Source: Amphimedon queenslandica (taxonomy: Eukaryota; Porifera; Demospongiae; Haplosclerida; Niphatidae). Taken from it: a stretch of DNA of 64,000 nucleotides. The number at the start of each line of letters is the position of its first letter. Position 1 is the first letter of the stretch. Location of the stretch: NCBI RefSeq assembly GCF_000090795.2, contig NW_003546640.1, positions 30,113-94,112 of the forward strand, read 5' to 3'. Below, piece after piece: positions 14,201 through 28,800 of the stretch. The translations under genes and the position numbers were made by a program. A model generated the notes under the pieces. It worked only from the letters and a program-made list of their open reading frames with translations. It was not told where the DNA came from and ran no database searches.

Positions 14201-17200
14201 TTTGGCAAAATTTTACGTCTGTGCATGCTTTTATGGAACCATATCAAATCGGAGACTAAAAATTTCACGAATGGACCCCAATTCACCGAATTTGCCAACA
14301 GTTTACTCCACCAAATTTTCTAGCTATACAGTACATTTCTTCTATACATGCTGCATTAGAGAAATAACATATACCTTAAGGAGACAATTGTTTGCGGGCA
14401 TTTAATTTAGCAAATTTAAGCGATTTTTAAAAAATCGCTAATTTAAGTCCACGCTAACTTTAATTAGACTCTACTTCATTGAAAGCGGGTGTGGTCACAA
14501 TGAATAAAATGGCAGCTGACAGCAACTCTGAGCTTATTTGCAGCAAACGGTAAGCAAGATAAGACTGAACTGCTGTCCAAAGACTTAGACAAAGCAGATG
14601 ACAATCTCTTTGTTCAGTGACTGCTCCTAATTGTAACCTAGATAACTTTACATTTTTGGAGCAGAGTCAGTGATGAAGCTTGAAGCATTTGAGCAAGATT
14701 AATGCAACAAGATATACTGTATTTAGACTTGTGCAATTGCTTTGCTTGCTCATACATGTAGATCACAGCACATAATCTATAGCTTGCTTAGGCTCGCCCC
14801 AAATGTTTTACATTGTTTAGTAGTTATTAATACCAAATGATCAAAAACGCTAAATTAAGTACCAGCCAAATGTCAGTGCCATGAAAATCACTAAAATAAG
14901 TACATGCTAATAATTATCTCCTTAAGGTAGTTCAAAACTTTCAATGCTGAAAACTTTTACAAATGAGTGGAAAGAGAGATATTCACAATTAAAACTTTCA
15001 CAAACAGTCCAGGTCCATTGCATTTGAGAATGTGGCTTGCAGCTCTATATACATGTACTCTGAGATGGCTTCACTTTGGGAGAACTCACAGATCATACAG
15101 GCAATCATAAAAGCATGACCCACAAGAGGGTCTTGGTCTTTTTTCTTCAAGGTATAGCTAATAACGGTCAACACCACACCCTATAAATTTTCATGATACA
15201 AAACTTTTGTGTTTGAAGCCTAAACTGTAAAATTCCCGTTAAAATTCACGTAAGTTTTAAACCTTATAAGTTTTGAGCAACACAGTCACAAAATTGATAT
15301 GTCTTAGCAAACAACCATCCACATACTTTACATAAAATGAGTGTGCATGGCCACGGCATTAAAATTGGCAGATTACAAATGGAACAAAGTTATGAGCTTT
15401 TTAAGGGCAAAAGAACATAAAGATACTGTCTAAAGGCTTCTTTAGAAGCATATAGAAGGTAGAAAGAACCTCAATAAGTAGTAATAAAAATCCAGCTTTC
15501 GACGAGAGGTAGTGAAGCAATTATAGGTATGTTTATCCAACAAATCTAGGTAAATGAAATGCATGATATTCATAGACTTTTTAATGATATTCATTTGGAT
15601 ACGGTAAATAAAAAAATTATTCTGGCCGCCATGATGGAGGCATACATGTACTTTGTACTGTCTTCAATGGGGAAAAGGTGTTATTTTACCATTTCTCCAG
15701 CAGAGCAAAGGAGCTGCATCCAAGAAAAAAAGATTCTGACCTTAATCTCCATTTCTGTACCACGGCCATTTCTTCACCACGTGCCACTATGAATATCATC
15801 AAAACAACGCAGCAATGTATATCAAGGGCAGGGTGTACAGTAAAAACTCGGTTAACAACCACCTGTAAATAACGGCTGTCTATCATATAACGGCCAAATG
15901 TCCAGGTCCGAATACAAACTACACTTGCTTGTTTAGGCAACCCTTGAAGAATGACCACCTCTCTATTGCGTATTCAGAGAACTCAAAACGTCCCCCACAC
16001 AGCACAAAGCATTGACAAAAACTTCTCTTTAACAGCCATGTGGCCACACACATCACCTAGACTGGATGTTTTTTCATCATAAAACGTCACCTGTAGCCCC
16101 ACCCATCTAAATAAAATGGCTGAAAACTTGATCATGCCCTTTCTTCTTGCAGTAATTAGCTTATTTTTCCTGCTACCTCTTACATACTACCTGCAGAATC
16201 TTTGTACTTGTTATTGACCTGAGGAATGAATCAAGATACTTAATTAAGTATCTTGATTTAACTGTGTTGCCTTCTTAAGAAGGCAACACAGTTAAATATC
16301 CCTTAAGTTATACACTTTAAACTGAAACCCCTCAATAAAGACCACCCCTCTATAACAGCCAAAGGACCAGTTCCCAATGGTGACCATGATACAGAGGTTC
16401 CACTGTATATACATAATATACCACCAGGTAGTGCCTTTGATCTTACAGTAATATAGCATATGAGTAAGTTATACACGTACGTGTACATGTAGATAAACTA
16501 TGTGTACATGTACATCATTGTGTACTTACTAGTCATGCCATACCCATTCGCTACCTCTGCAAAGTAGCAAAGGGGCGGAGTGAGACTACATGCATGTACT
16601 TACTTGCTCTGCCACACATCCCACTCTCCTGACTCATCAACATAGTAATCAAACACTGAATACTCTGTATCATCATCTGGTAAACTATGAATAAATATAC
16701 ATGTACATACATTATACACTCATGTACATGTACATGTATAATATGTATATTATGTACAGTACAAGTACATGTACATTTCGTTATGTAAAAAATCATACAT
16801 GTACACGCACATGTGCTTAAAAATACATGTGTACATGTATGTACAGTGTATGTGTCAACTTTGGATCTAAAAAATTGTTTGTGTTTAAACAAGTTACATG
16901 TACATGTACATATATGTACTTAAGCTCAATTGAATTCAACCGGTAATACCGTAGGTCGGGATATATTCGCGGCTGCTTATTTTCGCGATTTTTTTCCCGC
17001 GCTCAGCAATTACCATGGTTACCAGATGCAATTTTAATTGAAAAGGCCGCGATATTAAGAGCAAAGGACTCTGTTGCAGTGTTCTTGGGTTGTTGTTCTT
17101 CTTGTTTTACTAATCTTGGGTCTCTTTGGAGCTGTTTTAACCAGAGCTACTCTCCTCACTCTGCCTCGCCGTATCATGGCGCATTCTTGGGACTCCCCAC

Positions 17201-19775
17201 CCATTTATTAACTTGGGCGTGGTTAATTATCACCAGTGCAGTGCAGCAAGTGGAGCGGCAAGGATTTGTAGCAAAGAGCTCGAAGGTAGTGGTCCATACA
17301 AGATAGATAGTAGATGGAGAACTGGATGGCTCCCGCTAAAGCTGCTAAAGAATAGATAATTAGCTGCTGAACACTGTAATTGTATAAACACGTGGTCTTA
17401 TTGTCATAGCAACAATCAATTGGTTTCCATGGTATTTAATTGAACCTTTTTATTAGTTTTTATTATCGCGAAAATAAGCAGCCGCGAATATATCCCGACC
17501 TACGGTACCATAACTACAGCAGAGATTAGGGCCAAGTTAACTTTAATATGCAATTACGTACTGTAACATACCCATATGTATTAAGTACATGTATGTACGT
17601 ACCGTAGCACTTACTGTATACATAATACTTGAACATTTTGGGTTAGTTTAATGTTAGTTTACAGTTTCTACTGTACAATGCTATGCTCATGTAGCGTATC
17701 ATGTTATAATGTTACTATATAAACATCTCTATTAAGTATACACAAAAATCTGAACTTCAAACCATACTAGTAACAGTACTGTTTTGTAAGCATTTAAATA
17801 AGGTAAGTGTATTAACTTGGCCTTGAGCTCTGCTGTAAATCTAGTTTTGATGTTGTCAAAAATTTGCCAAAATCTTCATTTCATGTTAAAATGACTTTTT
17901 GTTCATAAAATTTCATTATTTCTGTTATACATGACAAAAAATTCAAGTTATAATGTACATGTATGCAAACAGATACACATACATGTACAAGCTAGTACAT
18001 GTACCTCGTACTATACATGTTGCATACATGTACTGTACACGTACCTAGTGGTATGCTGCCTCAATAATTGACTGAATTTCTCTCGTTCACTGTCTCTCAA
18101 TAGTACACCTCCAAAACTCCATATCAAAGAAAATAAAAATATCCTTTCAACATGTAACTCACTGAACACCTCAGCCGTATCTGTATATGCCTATTACATG
18201 CAATTAGTAAATAAATTAGAATCCACTAATTGTTAATTAACTTACATTGAGTAGTGATGAGAGATAACCAAGACAAGATTGAAATAAACCAACCTCAGTT
18301 TCTCTACCTTGATAACTAAACAAAAAATTACAAATATTTCCTCATACTACATACAAAACTACCAATATACACTTGTACATGTTTATTGTATCATAGCCGC
18401 TATTGTATTAGTAACGCGACAGCCTTACTAAGTAGCATTCACCCCCAAACAAAATGGCTGCCACTACTATTACAGCCTTGCTATACCGGGAAAATGAGCT
18501 CTATGCTTACAAGACTTCTTAGAGGACCTTACCTTGACCAGAGGACTCCAATGGTACAACTAGCCTGGCTCTAAACCTTGTCTAAGCAAAAAGTCAAAAA
18601 TCGGCAAACCGGCCGTTTTGTTCAGCCACCTTTTTTCATCTTCATCATCATCATCATCATCATCATCAAGTTAGTCCTGTCAATCCAATTGTCGGTCTTT
18701 ATCTCGATCTTGGCTCATAATAGAAGGCTAATTCTTACACCATTCTACTCCAACAGGGTATGCGCAGGTCCTTGTCCCCTAGAATCATTCTCCAAAAAAA
18801 GGAAGAAGTGATACTGTGACTGTTGAATCGCACCAGCTCACCTCATGTCGCCATTTTGTTCATTAAATAAAGAAGCATGTGGATCCAAAATTTGAGCATG
18901 GTCACGCATGCTCAGATCTCAGAACTGGGAACAGCGAAGTAATTTTTTACATAGTCATAAGCTAGCTATGCTTGGAATCAAATTACAATACTTAGTGGAG
19001 GTTTCCAGCTAAGAAAAGGTATTAATCTTGCATATATCAAGTGTGTAATGAATTATTTTATTTCAAAAACACAAAACAACTAATTAATATTATAATACTA
19101 ATGATAATATGAACTGGACAACAGGAAGAACCTGCAGGAATAGCTACAGGATTGCTGGGAAGATAGAGCTTCTTGAACAAGGATTCACATCAAGACTATA
19201 GTATTCATTTCACTTGTCATCAGTATAGTAGATATTCCTTCACCATATCTATTCAATTCAATCAGTCCTGTCCCTCATAAATGCTGTAAAATCATAACAA
19301 TGACAATAATAAAGAAACTTATTGTTTGCGTAAAATCAGAAAGTATCACAATTGTAACTGAAGAAATGTTATAAATATTATTAAAAAACAACACAAACAA
19401 GAACACAAAAATTTAAAAAAACAAGATTGAGTAGGATTCTGAACGACCAACAAAAATACAAAATGAAAATCCTACTCTCGTGACGCAAATTCTACTTTAC
19501 ATTGCAAGGTGATCCGTAACTTTTAAATAATAACATTAAAAGTACAATGTAGAGCAGAATTTGCGTCATGAGAGTAGGATTTTCATTTCGTGTTTTTGTT
19601 GGTCGATCGGAATCCTACTCAATCTTGTTTCTTTAAATTTTTTGTTTGTACTTGTACATGTACACTATTTAGTCACACACAAACATTCTCTTACTCTAAT
19701 TTATTAAGTATGAAATGTGAAACATTGTCAACTGACGATTCAAACAGCCTTTGCAGACACTACAATAAAAAAAAG

Positions 19776-19812
<37 letters not shown>

Positions 19813-22800
19813 TGATGATAACAATAATAGTAATAATAATAAAGTTATTCCTTTATCTTTCTCTTTTAAAAGGTTTTACATGTACATATACATGCACATA
19901 GGTACAGTAGAAGACAATAAAAACTTCACGTCCTGTTTACAATGAAAGGCATTAAAACTGTAGGAGTGTTTCTTCTTCATTGTGGTTAGTCCGTCCATGG
20001 TCCATTGAGTATGCTGGGCACTACTACTATTTTTGTTAGCATGAACAAGGTTCCAAAGACTGCTCGACTGTTCCCTTCCTGAATCATTTCTGTAAGTTTC
20101 TGACAGTTTCTGCTTCTTAGATATGCATATAGAATGACTATGAACAATGGTTCATAATAAACAAGACAGGTACATGTAAGTCGTAAATGTAGTTACATGC
20201 ATTTGTTAAAAATAAATTTCATAGGTACATGTAGCTATAGGTTGTACTTCACAATGACACACCCAGGTCTCCCTTGTACACTTACATGTACATTTACATG
20301 TAAAATGTACAATATACATGTACATGTACGTGCAACATGCACATGTTACCATTGATTCATTTCTCTTCCTTTTCTTAAGCCATGATGAAGCAAGTGCCCT
20401 CCATCCCAAAACTTGTGAATCGTAACACACTACACCCTATGGACCAATAAAAATAACAATATCAAGATGCATATCATATGCAAAATAAAGTTTGTTATTG
20501 AAATGTGCTTACACAGTGTACAAGAGCTGAAGGAGATGCATTTGATAACTGACCAGTTTCAAAAACTAGTTTAATAGTATCAGTATGTACCTGTATATGT
20601 TCACCGTTACCAAGACTTATACACTGTATAAAAATTAAAATAAACTAAATTAGAATTAAAACATTACAAATACATGTACATGTGTACGTGTACAAAAGGA
20701 AGTGACAAACTGAGTAATGTAAAAGAAAAAGCTTAATTGACATAAAAGATTACTTTATTAGGTGGTAGTTCTCCAATATGATTAAACCAATCTTCCACCA
20801 AAGGACCATCAAAACAAATCCATACTGTAGTTTGTGTTGCCTAAAATAAAAATTGTAATAATACATAAGGTGTCTGTACATGTACATGTATAATGTACAT
20901 GGATATTACATTCTTATTTTCAATATACAGTGGAACCTCTGATAACGGAACTTCTCTTTAACGAAAACCTCCTTATAATGAAAAAAATTTAATGTACCAA
21001 CTCATTTCCCCAGTTTTTTAATGAAAACTGACCTCCCTTTAACGAAAACTCCTCTGTTACAAAATAACGAAAGTTTTTTCTGACCAAGATGCCATTTTAC
21101 TTCCATTTAATGAAACGTGGGCGTGGCCACGCATGCGCACTAGTTTTATGACATCATATAATATCATAATCAATTAAAAAGAGACCCGCCCACCGTAAAA
21201 ATAGTGTCTTTCTTCTCCTCACATTATGCTCTGTCACTCTTATTTTGCCATCTTACTATCCAGGAGCACAGAAAATTGCCTTTAATAGCCTTTCCCTCAT
21301 TTAAAAACATACTCTGCAATCTTATTCTTTTTTCTTGTTCTGCAATTTGTTACCCAGCTTACTCTGCTGTCTACTGCCACTCATTTTTATAAGAAGGTAA
21401 AGTCTCATATTGGGGATGCCTCATTTACAAAACTTCCCTTTAATGAAAACCTCTATGTAATGAAAAGATTCTTGTGTCCCAAAAGTTTCGTTATTCGGAG
21501 GTTCCACTGTACATATATATCCATGTACATTATACATGTACATGTATAATGTACATGGATATTACATTCTCATTTTTAATATAAATGTATATGTACATGT
21601 ACACACAAACACAAAGTATAGTAAAATACATGTACATGTATAATGTACTATAGTCATACTTTAATAGACTTCCTTATTAGTGTAGTAAACACTCCATCCC
21701 TCCATGTACCAGTGTCAGACATGCATCCAAACACCTCAGATAGATCCAAAAAAACTTTTGGATACACTTTCTGCAGTCTCACAGTTTTCAACTCTTTATC
21801 TCCCTCCTTTGAATTAAGTGTAGATATAACTGTCTTTAATGAGCTTGTCTTTCCTGAAGCTTCTCTTCCTGATAACACCAGAGCTATAATATACAACACA
21901 GTGTAGTAGAGAGGAAAGAGGAAGGAGATAAATGATGATGATTCAGTTAAAAATATTACGAAAAAAAAAAAGAGAATGGGCAAAGAAAAAACAAGGGATT
22001 TATTATGCATGCATTTACTTTTGTTAATAATATTAGTATATGTTAAATTCCTGATACAAACACATAAAAGCACATACATGTATCTTGAAGATAATGCATA
22101 TACTGTATGTACATACAGCACATGAACATGTACACACATGTAGTTATAATTAACTATAATTCATCATAACATGTTCAAAACTCTTTCAACAATGAATATT
22201 TTGGGACAAGCATCTACCTCTTGCAACTTTCATTGAAAGTCATGCTAATACAAGTGCATGTACATGTGTACATGAACATATACATTACACTACATGTACA
22301 TGTACATATACATGCACATACAGTCTACAAATGTCAACAGTTTGTGTATAAAAGATTATTTTCAAAAATGTGTTTCTCAGTTGGACATACATATACAGTA
22401 TGTCTTTCATGAAATTTTTAAGTGCATAGTACTTTATTAAAATTAATAATAAATTTAGCACACGTACATGTAATTTACATAAAAAATCTACGGTACTGCA
22501 TGCATAATGCACAACTTTGCTCACTATAAACTACATGTACATGTACCTGTACATGCATATAAGTGCTCATTACATACGTACATAAAATGGAGCATGTATT
22601 TTAAAACCACAAGTACTATCACATGTACACCTACCATACCCTTGTAAAAATTCCCAGCAAGATCTGACATAATTTCTTTTCAAGATAATGCATGAATCTT
22701 AAGGCCTTTTCACACTGGCCAAAGTAATGCGCATTGATGCACATTAATCGTGTTCACACTAGAGTGGTTTCAAATTAATGCACATCAATGTGCATCACTC

Positions 22801-25800
22801 TCACTTCACCTCCAGAGGTGGATTAATCCACCTCTGGAGGTGAAGTGACAGTGATGCACATTGATGTGCATTAACTTGCAACCACTCAAGTGTGAACAAG
22901 ATTAATGTGCAATGTGCATTAGTTCAATTGATGTGAAGTGATGTGCTTTGATCAATGTAAACCAATGACAACAGGAACACAAATGACACATAATTCAGCT
23001 GCTAGTGTGAACAAGATCAATGTGCATTATTTCAGCTGTATCAGCAAAGCACATCAAAGTGCTTTAAAAACTGTGCCAGTGTAAAAAGGCCTATATAGTT
23101 TTTTCTTGCAAGATCTTCTTGGTATTTGGAACAAAGATAATACTTGATCTTGTATGATCATTACACTAAGAATTAACTGTGATCCAACATGATCTTGGCA
23201 ACAAGTTTTTATAAGATCATAACAAGATCTCACAGAAATTTGGAACAAAGATCATGAAGGATATGATGACATCTTGCTATCAAAATCTTATAATATTTGT
23301 CAAGTTCTTACATGGTATTTTAGCATACAATGCTCTTTAAAAAGTTAATGCAACAGTAACATCTACACATAGACACATAGACAAGATCTTACATTGCATG
23401 AATGCAAAATATAAAGTTGTGACATATCACTGTAAACATCATTGATTGCTTTGATTAAAAGTGATTAAAACTTCAGTTTCTTTATATGCTGCCACTACTG
23501 CTAAGGCTATCGTGGCTTGTCAACTACTCCTGTGATGTCACATGACTTGTAAGATCTTTCAAGATCTTGTACGACTCAAAATACTGTGTTTTTAGATCTT
23601 ACAGTATAAGATCATGACAGATTTTTCAAGACCATAAACTTATGAGATTTTGTAAGACCTTATGAGATTTTAAGCTAACAAAATCATGTTAGTTCTTATG
23701 AAGTTCACAATGTGGGATACTTCAAGATTTTAATTATAGGCATGATCTTACATTTTCTGACATATTCCTTTATTCATAAGATCTTTGAAATTCGTACAAA
23801 AATTACAGTCATGTTAGATCACAGAGATCTGACAGCTTGTTCAAATCTTATGAAATCTTAAAGCAAGAATTTGTAAGAACTTTTATGACAAGATTTTACA
23901 AAATTACTACCTTACGTTTTCTTGTAATGTCATGTGAAATCATAAAACATCTTAAAAGATCTTGCTGGATCTTACATGTACAGTACATGCATATGGAGTG
24001 TATATATACACTCCATAATATGCATGTACTGTACATGTACAAGTAAAAGGATATCGCGCAACCTCTACCACAGTCAATAAACAAAGCATTACATGTATGT
24101 ACTGCATACATGAACATGTACGTATGTTCATCTCACCATGTTTTGTTTTACTCGTAATATAAACTTGTTCAGTTTTTCTAATCCAGTTCTTCATTGGCAT
24201 CAGTCCATTTAGTTTAGTTTGTTCTTCCAACAGCAATAACTGACTCTTAAAACTAGAGGTAGACTGAAGGAAAGATGATAAATTATGATGAATTTCAGGA
24301 GATGTGATCCTCGCAGTGATCTCTGGACAATCATAAAATACACTCTCTATAATTGAACGAAATACTGGCAACTCCTGGGGGGGAAAGAGATTACAGTTAT
24401 AAGACACAGTAAAAGTACAAACAAGCAAATAAAAAACATTAAAAAAATGGAAAAGAGTAGAATCAACTTGGGAAAAAAGTAAAGATACATTACAAAAGGG
24501 TACATGCAAACTGGTGGGTAAGAATTAAATCCTACACCAATGCATAAAAGGCTTCCATAGTCCTATAAAAACTAGTACTTCAGTCTTTGTGGATAATTAC
24601 AATGCTTTAGGATAATAACACGCAGTGGTATAGAATTTTTACTACATCAGTTTGCTAGCACCCTCTCGTTCTTACTTTTGTCCAAATTCAATCCTAATAT
24701 TTCCAATTTTTAATGCCATTCATTTATAAATGTATTATAATACCTGTACATATAAACACGTACAGTGTACTTGTAGTACAATAAAATGTGCCTACACCAA
24801 CAACTGAAAATTCAATCTTCTACATGTACTGTATATGAAAACTTACTGTATATGTAAAGTTACTGTACATGTACATTTACTGTAGAAGTCTCACATATTT
24901 CACTACTACGTGTACTTGTACCTCCATTAATTGTCTCTCCTTACCTGACTAGTAAATCTAGCCCCTAATAATACAGCAATAGTTTCAGCTACAACGGTGT
25001 GTTCTCTTATAGTTGCTGCATTCAATGACTGAGATATAATGTTACTAGTAGTAATTTTATGTACTGCTCTCTGATACAAACGTGCTAAAATATAAAAAGG
25101 GCAAAGGCATTTAGAGAATGGAATAATAAAAATAGCATAATGAAAGCTATACAGTACATGTACAGTACATACAAGTACAAGTAGTGATCCCCATAGGAAA
25201 ATGTAAATTTTTAGTTTAACATACCAAATGTTTGATGCTTGGACATATTAGGAGGTGTACTGTTGGTATCTGGTTTATTACCGACAGGAGCATTAGGTAT
25301 TGCTTGATGGAGAGGAGGAGGAGGAGTGGTATGTGATCTTTTAATAGCTAATTCAAGTGAATGGCACAATAACGGAGTCAAAGTGTATACTTCATGATAC
25401 GGACTATAAAGAATTAATGTAGGGAAATCAATTAAAGGAGATACAATAGCATATACACATGCACAATTGTATGCATGCACAATGAAATTATGTACTACAT
25501 GTACAGCGTACATGTAGTACATAATTATATACATTACGTGTAAAGTAAATGCTAGTCAAATATTATTTTAGTGACCTTAGCAAGAAGTTAATAATAAAGC
25601 ATTTAATCATTTGCAGAGCAAAGACACTAATACATGGACATTTTTATGTACATAAGAACAAAATTAAAAGTGGACTGTAGGTACAGTTGCATGTTGATGT
25701 ACATATTTGCATTAACTTTTTACATTTGATCTGCAATCAATGTTAATAATGTCTCCAGTCTATGCATCAATATTTTAGATCCTTTCAAACCAAGTGAGAG

Positions 25801-28800
25801 ACAGTAACATCTTAATATGATATGATGATCAGGTAAAGGAAATGAAAATGAACGAAATAAAGTTATTATACTAGTAGGTAAAGACCAAGAAGGAATATGA
25901 GTGAGGAATACAGACATCGATGGATTGATCTTTAACATCTGTTGAGAGTAAGACAAAAGTAGCAAAAAAATAAATTTTTAATAAACAAAATGTACATACA
26001 ATACTTTCTGTCCTACCTCCATTCCAGTATTGAGTGAAGTTATGGTTTTACTTTCTTTTAATTTATCAAATATGTTGTTCAATAATGAACATAATATTGA
26101 TATACTTTCTTTACATAATAAATGCACATTAGTCATACATGCCCAACAGCCATCCTACAAAGCAATAAATATTAAAACAATGTCAATAAAATATAAACAA
26201 GTACAGTGTACATGCATGTACTGTATGTGCACGTACATTGTGCAAAGAAAAGAAGAAATTAAAAAATATAAGTGCATACTGTACATATACATGTACAATG
26301 TACATGCTGTAAGTAGTGCAAAGCAGTCGAACCGCAACAGTCTGGAAATGTACTGTTTTAAGGAGATTTATCTGCAGAGGATCCACCAAAGCAAGCCTTT
26401 AAACTGTTTATGCTCTAAATCTTAAAAAACTTGCATCTCCACCCCATTGCATATTATTCTTTCCAGATTTTAGGCTAAATAGAGCAAATTGTAAGCTATA
26501 ATCTGGTATATAACATTTGTGTTTTCTCGGTGGAATTTAATAGTTACAAAATTTAGTAAGTGAAACAGGCTGTTAACTTTAGTTATGGTACACTATTGTC
26601 TTAGACAGTAAACTGCTATATACTTAGCATCATTATAAAGAGCAGACTTCAGATTATTCACTATGAAAAATTCATTATTTCCCAATTAGTTTCTAACAGG
26701 ATATGATGATTACAATTAATAAGTGAAAAAACATGCAAAACACCATTTATATAATACAGGGTAGAGACCTTTAAAGACCTATAAATCATTATGACTGAAG
26801 TTGTTAACTGCAGAGTGATAATAGAAAATTGCTTGTCCACAACATTTGAATTGTACGTCACTGATATCATACTAACTTCAAAAAACATCATCTCCAATGG
26901 TCATTGAGCAGATGTCACACTACATCAACCAATATGCTGTCTACCACCTTACAATAGACTATGTGATAGTATTGAATAAATAAAAAAGACTTTTGACTGC
27001 AAATGAGGGTGCTGAAAAATGTCGCATCTAATACTGATCCTGCGGACTGATAAACATCACCTAACAAACAAAATTGAACAATATAAGGCTTGTGCTTCAT
27101 GTAATGAGAATCTGTATCTCAAAGCTAGAAACACCAGCAGGACAACATAGCAGTAGATAATGAATCTTGAGCAGAGCAGGCCAAGTTATGAGACGCCATA
27201 TTTCTCCCAGTATCACTTCTGTTACTATTATCTAGGATAACTTACTCATACAGTAAACAATTGTACAAAGTGAAGTCTATTTAAACATGTTTGGGAACAG
27301 AATCTCCTGTTATAGGTAGCTGGCATCCGACCTTCTTTCTGGCCTCCTCATTAACAGCCATTTCAATAATTAATACCTACTTCAGTTGCAGATAAATCTC
27401 TTACGGTTTTGGACGGTTGTGGATAGACTGAAAGTACCATGTGTGTTAGACTTAAATTTACATATTAATTAGCAATATAAAAGATATTATCTAAATCTGC
27501 TAAAACTTTACATAATTAACGATCATCTTCTTCAGAATATACACGTGTACATGTACACTGTACATGTACATGTAACTCATAGCCATTACATGCATTTGCT
27601 AGGGTATTATCAAACATCAGTCACCATGCATGTAATAAGTGCAATGTAGTAATGCAGAAATACATGTAGTACCTGTGCAATACCAGTGAGGTAAGTAACT
27701 ATTGCAGAAGGACTAGTCAAAGAAGTACACTGTAATGTAGGAATAAACTGTCCTACCAAATAACCAACTCCCTAAAAATAAAGTAATAGAATAACAGAAT
27801 AACATGCATACATGTATGTGTACATGTACATGAATAATAACAATTAAGTGCATATAAAATACTAATTAAAATTACCTTAATAAGTTCAGAATTATTAACA
27901 CCTGGTGGTAACACAACACAACTCCCAATATTACTATGAAATGCCTATTGGTTCAAACATCCAATAAAACTAATATACACACATGTTAAAAGCATGCATG
28001 AACATAAAATGCATCAACATGTACAGTACATGTACATTGTACATGTACCATATAGCGGGTAAATTTTGGAGGGGGCAAATAGCTAAATTTTGGTAATTGG
28101 CGGATTTTAATTTTGGCATATTTGTGGCCACGTGCCATTGAGCATGCGTATAATAGCTCAAAATGGCAGGGTTTTATTTTGGCAAATGGCTATCAAAATG
28201 CCAAATTTGCCAAATTTAATTCCCTCCAAAATTACCCACTATATGGTGTAACATGCAATTTGTACTACAGTGTGTGGGTGTATCAAAGGCACTGCCATGA
28301 GTTTATACAGTGGAAACCACAGCAGTGGTAGTTAGAAGCCATCATCTAACTGCCAATTCTGGTAGTTACTGTAAATCTGTTAAAGTTAACAAACCATTAA
28401 TATCAACGAATTTAAGATTGACTCTTTTTTGTTACTGTTAATATCCGTTAATATTTATGGTGGGTTAATGCAATTTGTGTATGCGCAGAACACTAAGAAC
28501 ACGTTGTGCTGAATCAAGAAATGTCTGCCAATATTCGTTGTTGGCTGGTTTCTACCACTGGTTCTCCCTTGTCAATTAGCAGCTTACCTTTCCTACCTGA
28601 CACTTCAGATGGAGATGAAAGCACTAGTTCCGCTAACGGGAAAGTCGTTCATGCCATGGCAAAGAGCAAACAGAAGAGAGGGGAATACCACCATTATGAC
28701 TGTCCTACTCGCTTGAAGATCGTCAAATATGTTTCTGAAAATGGCAACAAAGCAGCAGTTAGAAAGTTTTCTACTCATTTAGGCTATAAAATTTCTGATG

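Noticed and set aside
19920-20090. Candidate for the missing dynein exon (minus strand, no stop)
   Set aside because: No splice choice gave both the required 3n+2 length and a convincing match, so it is not listed as an exon.
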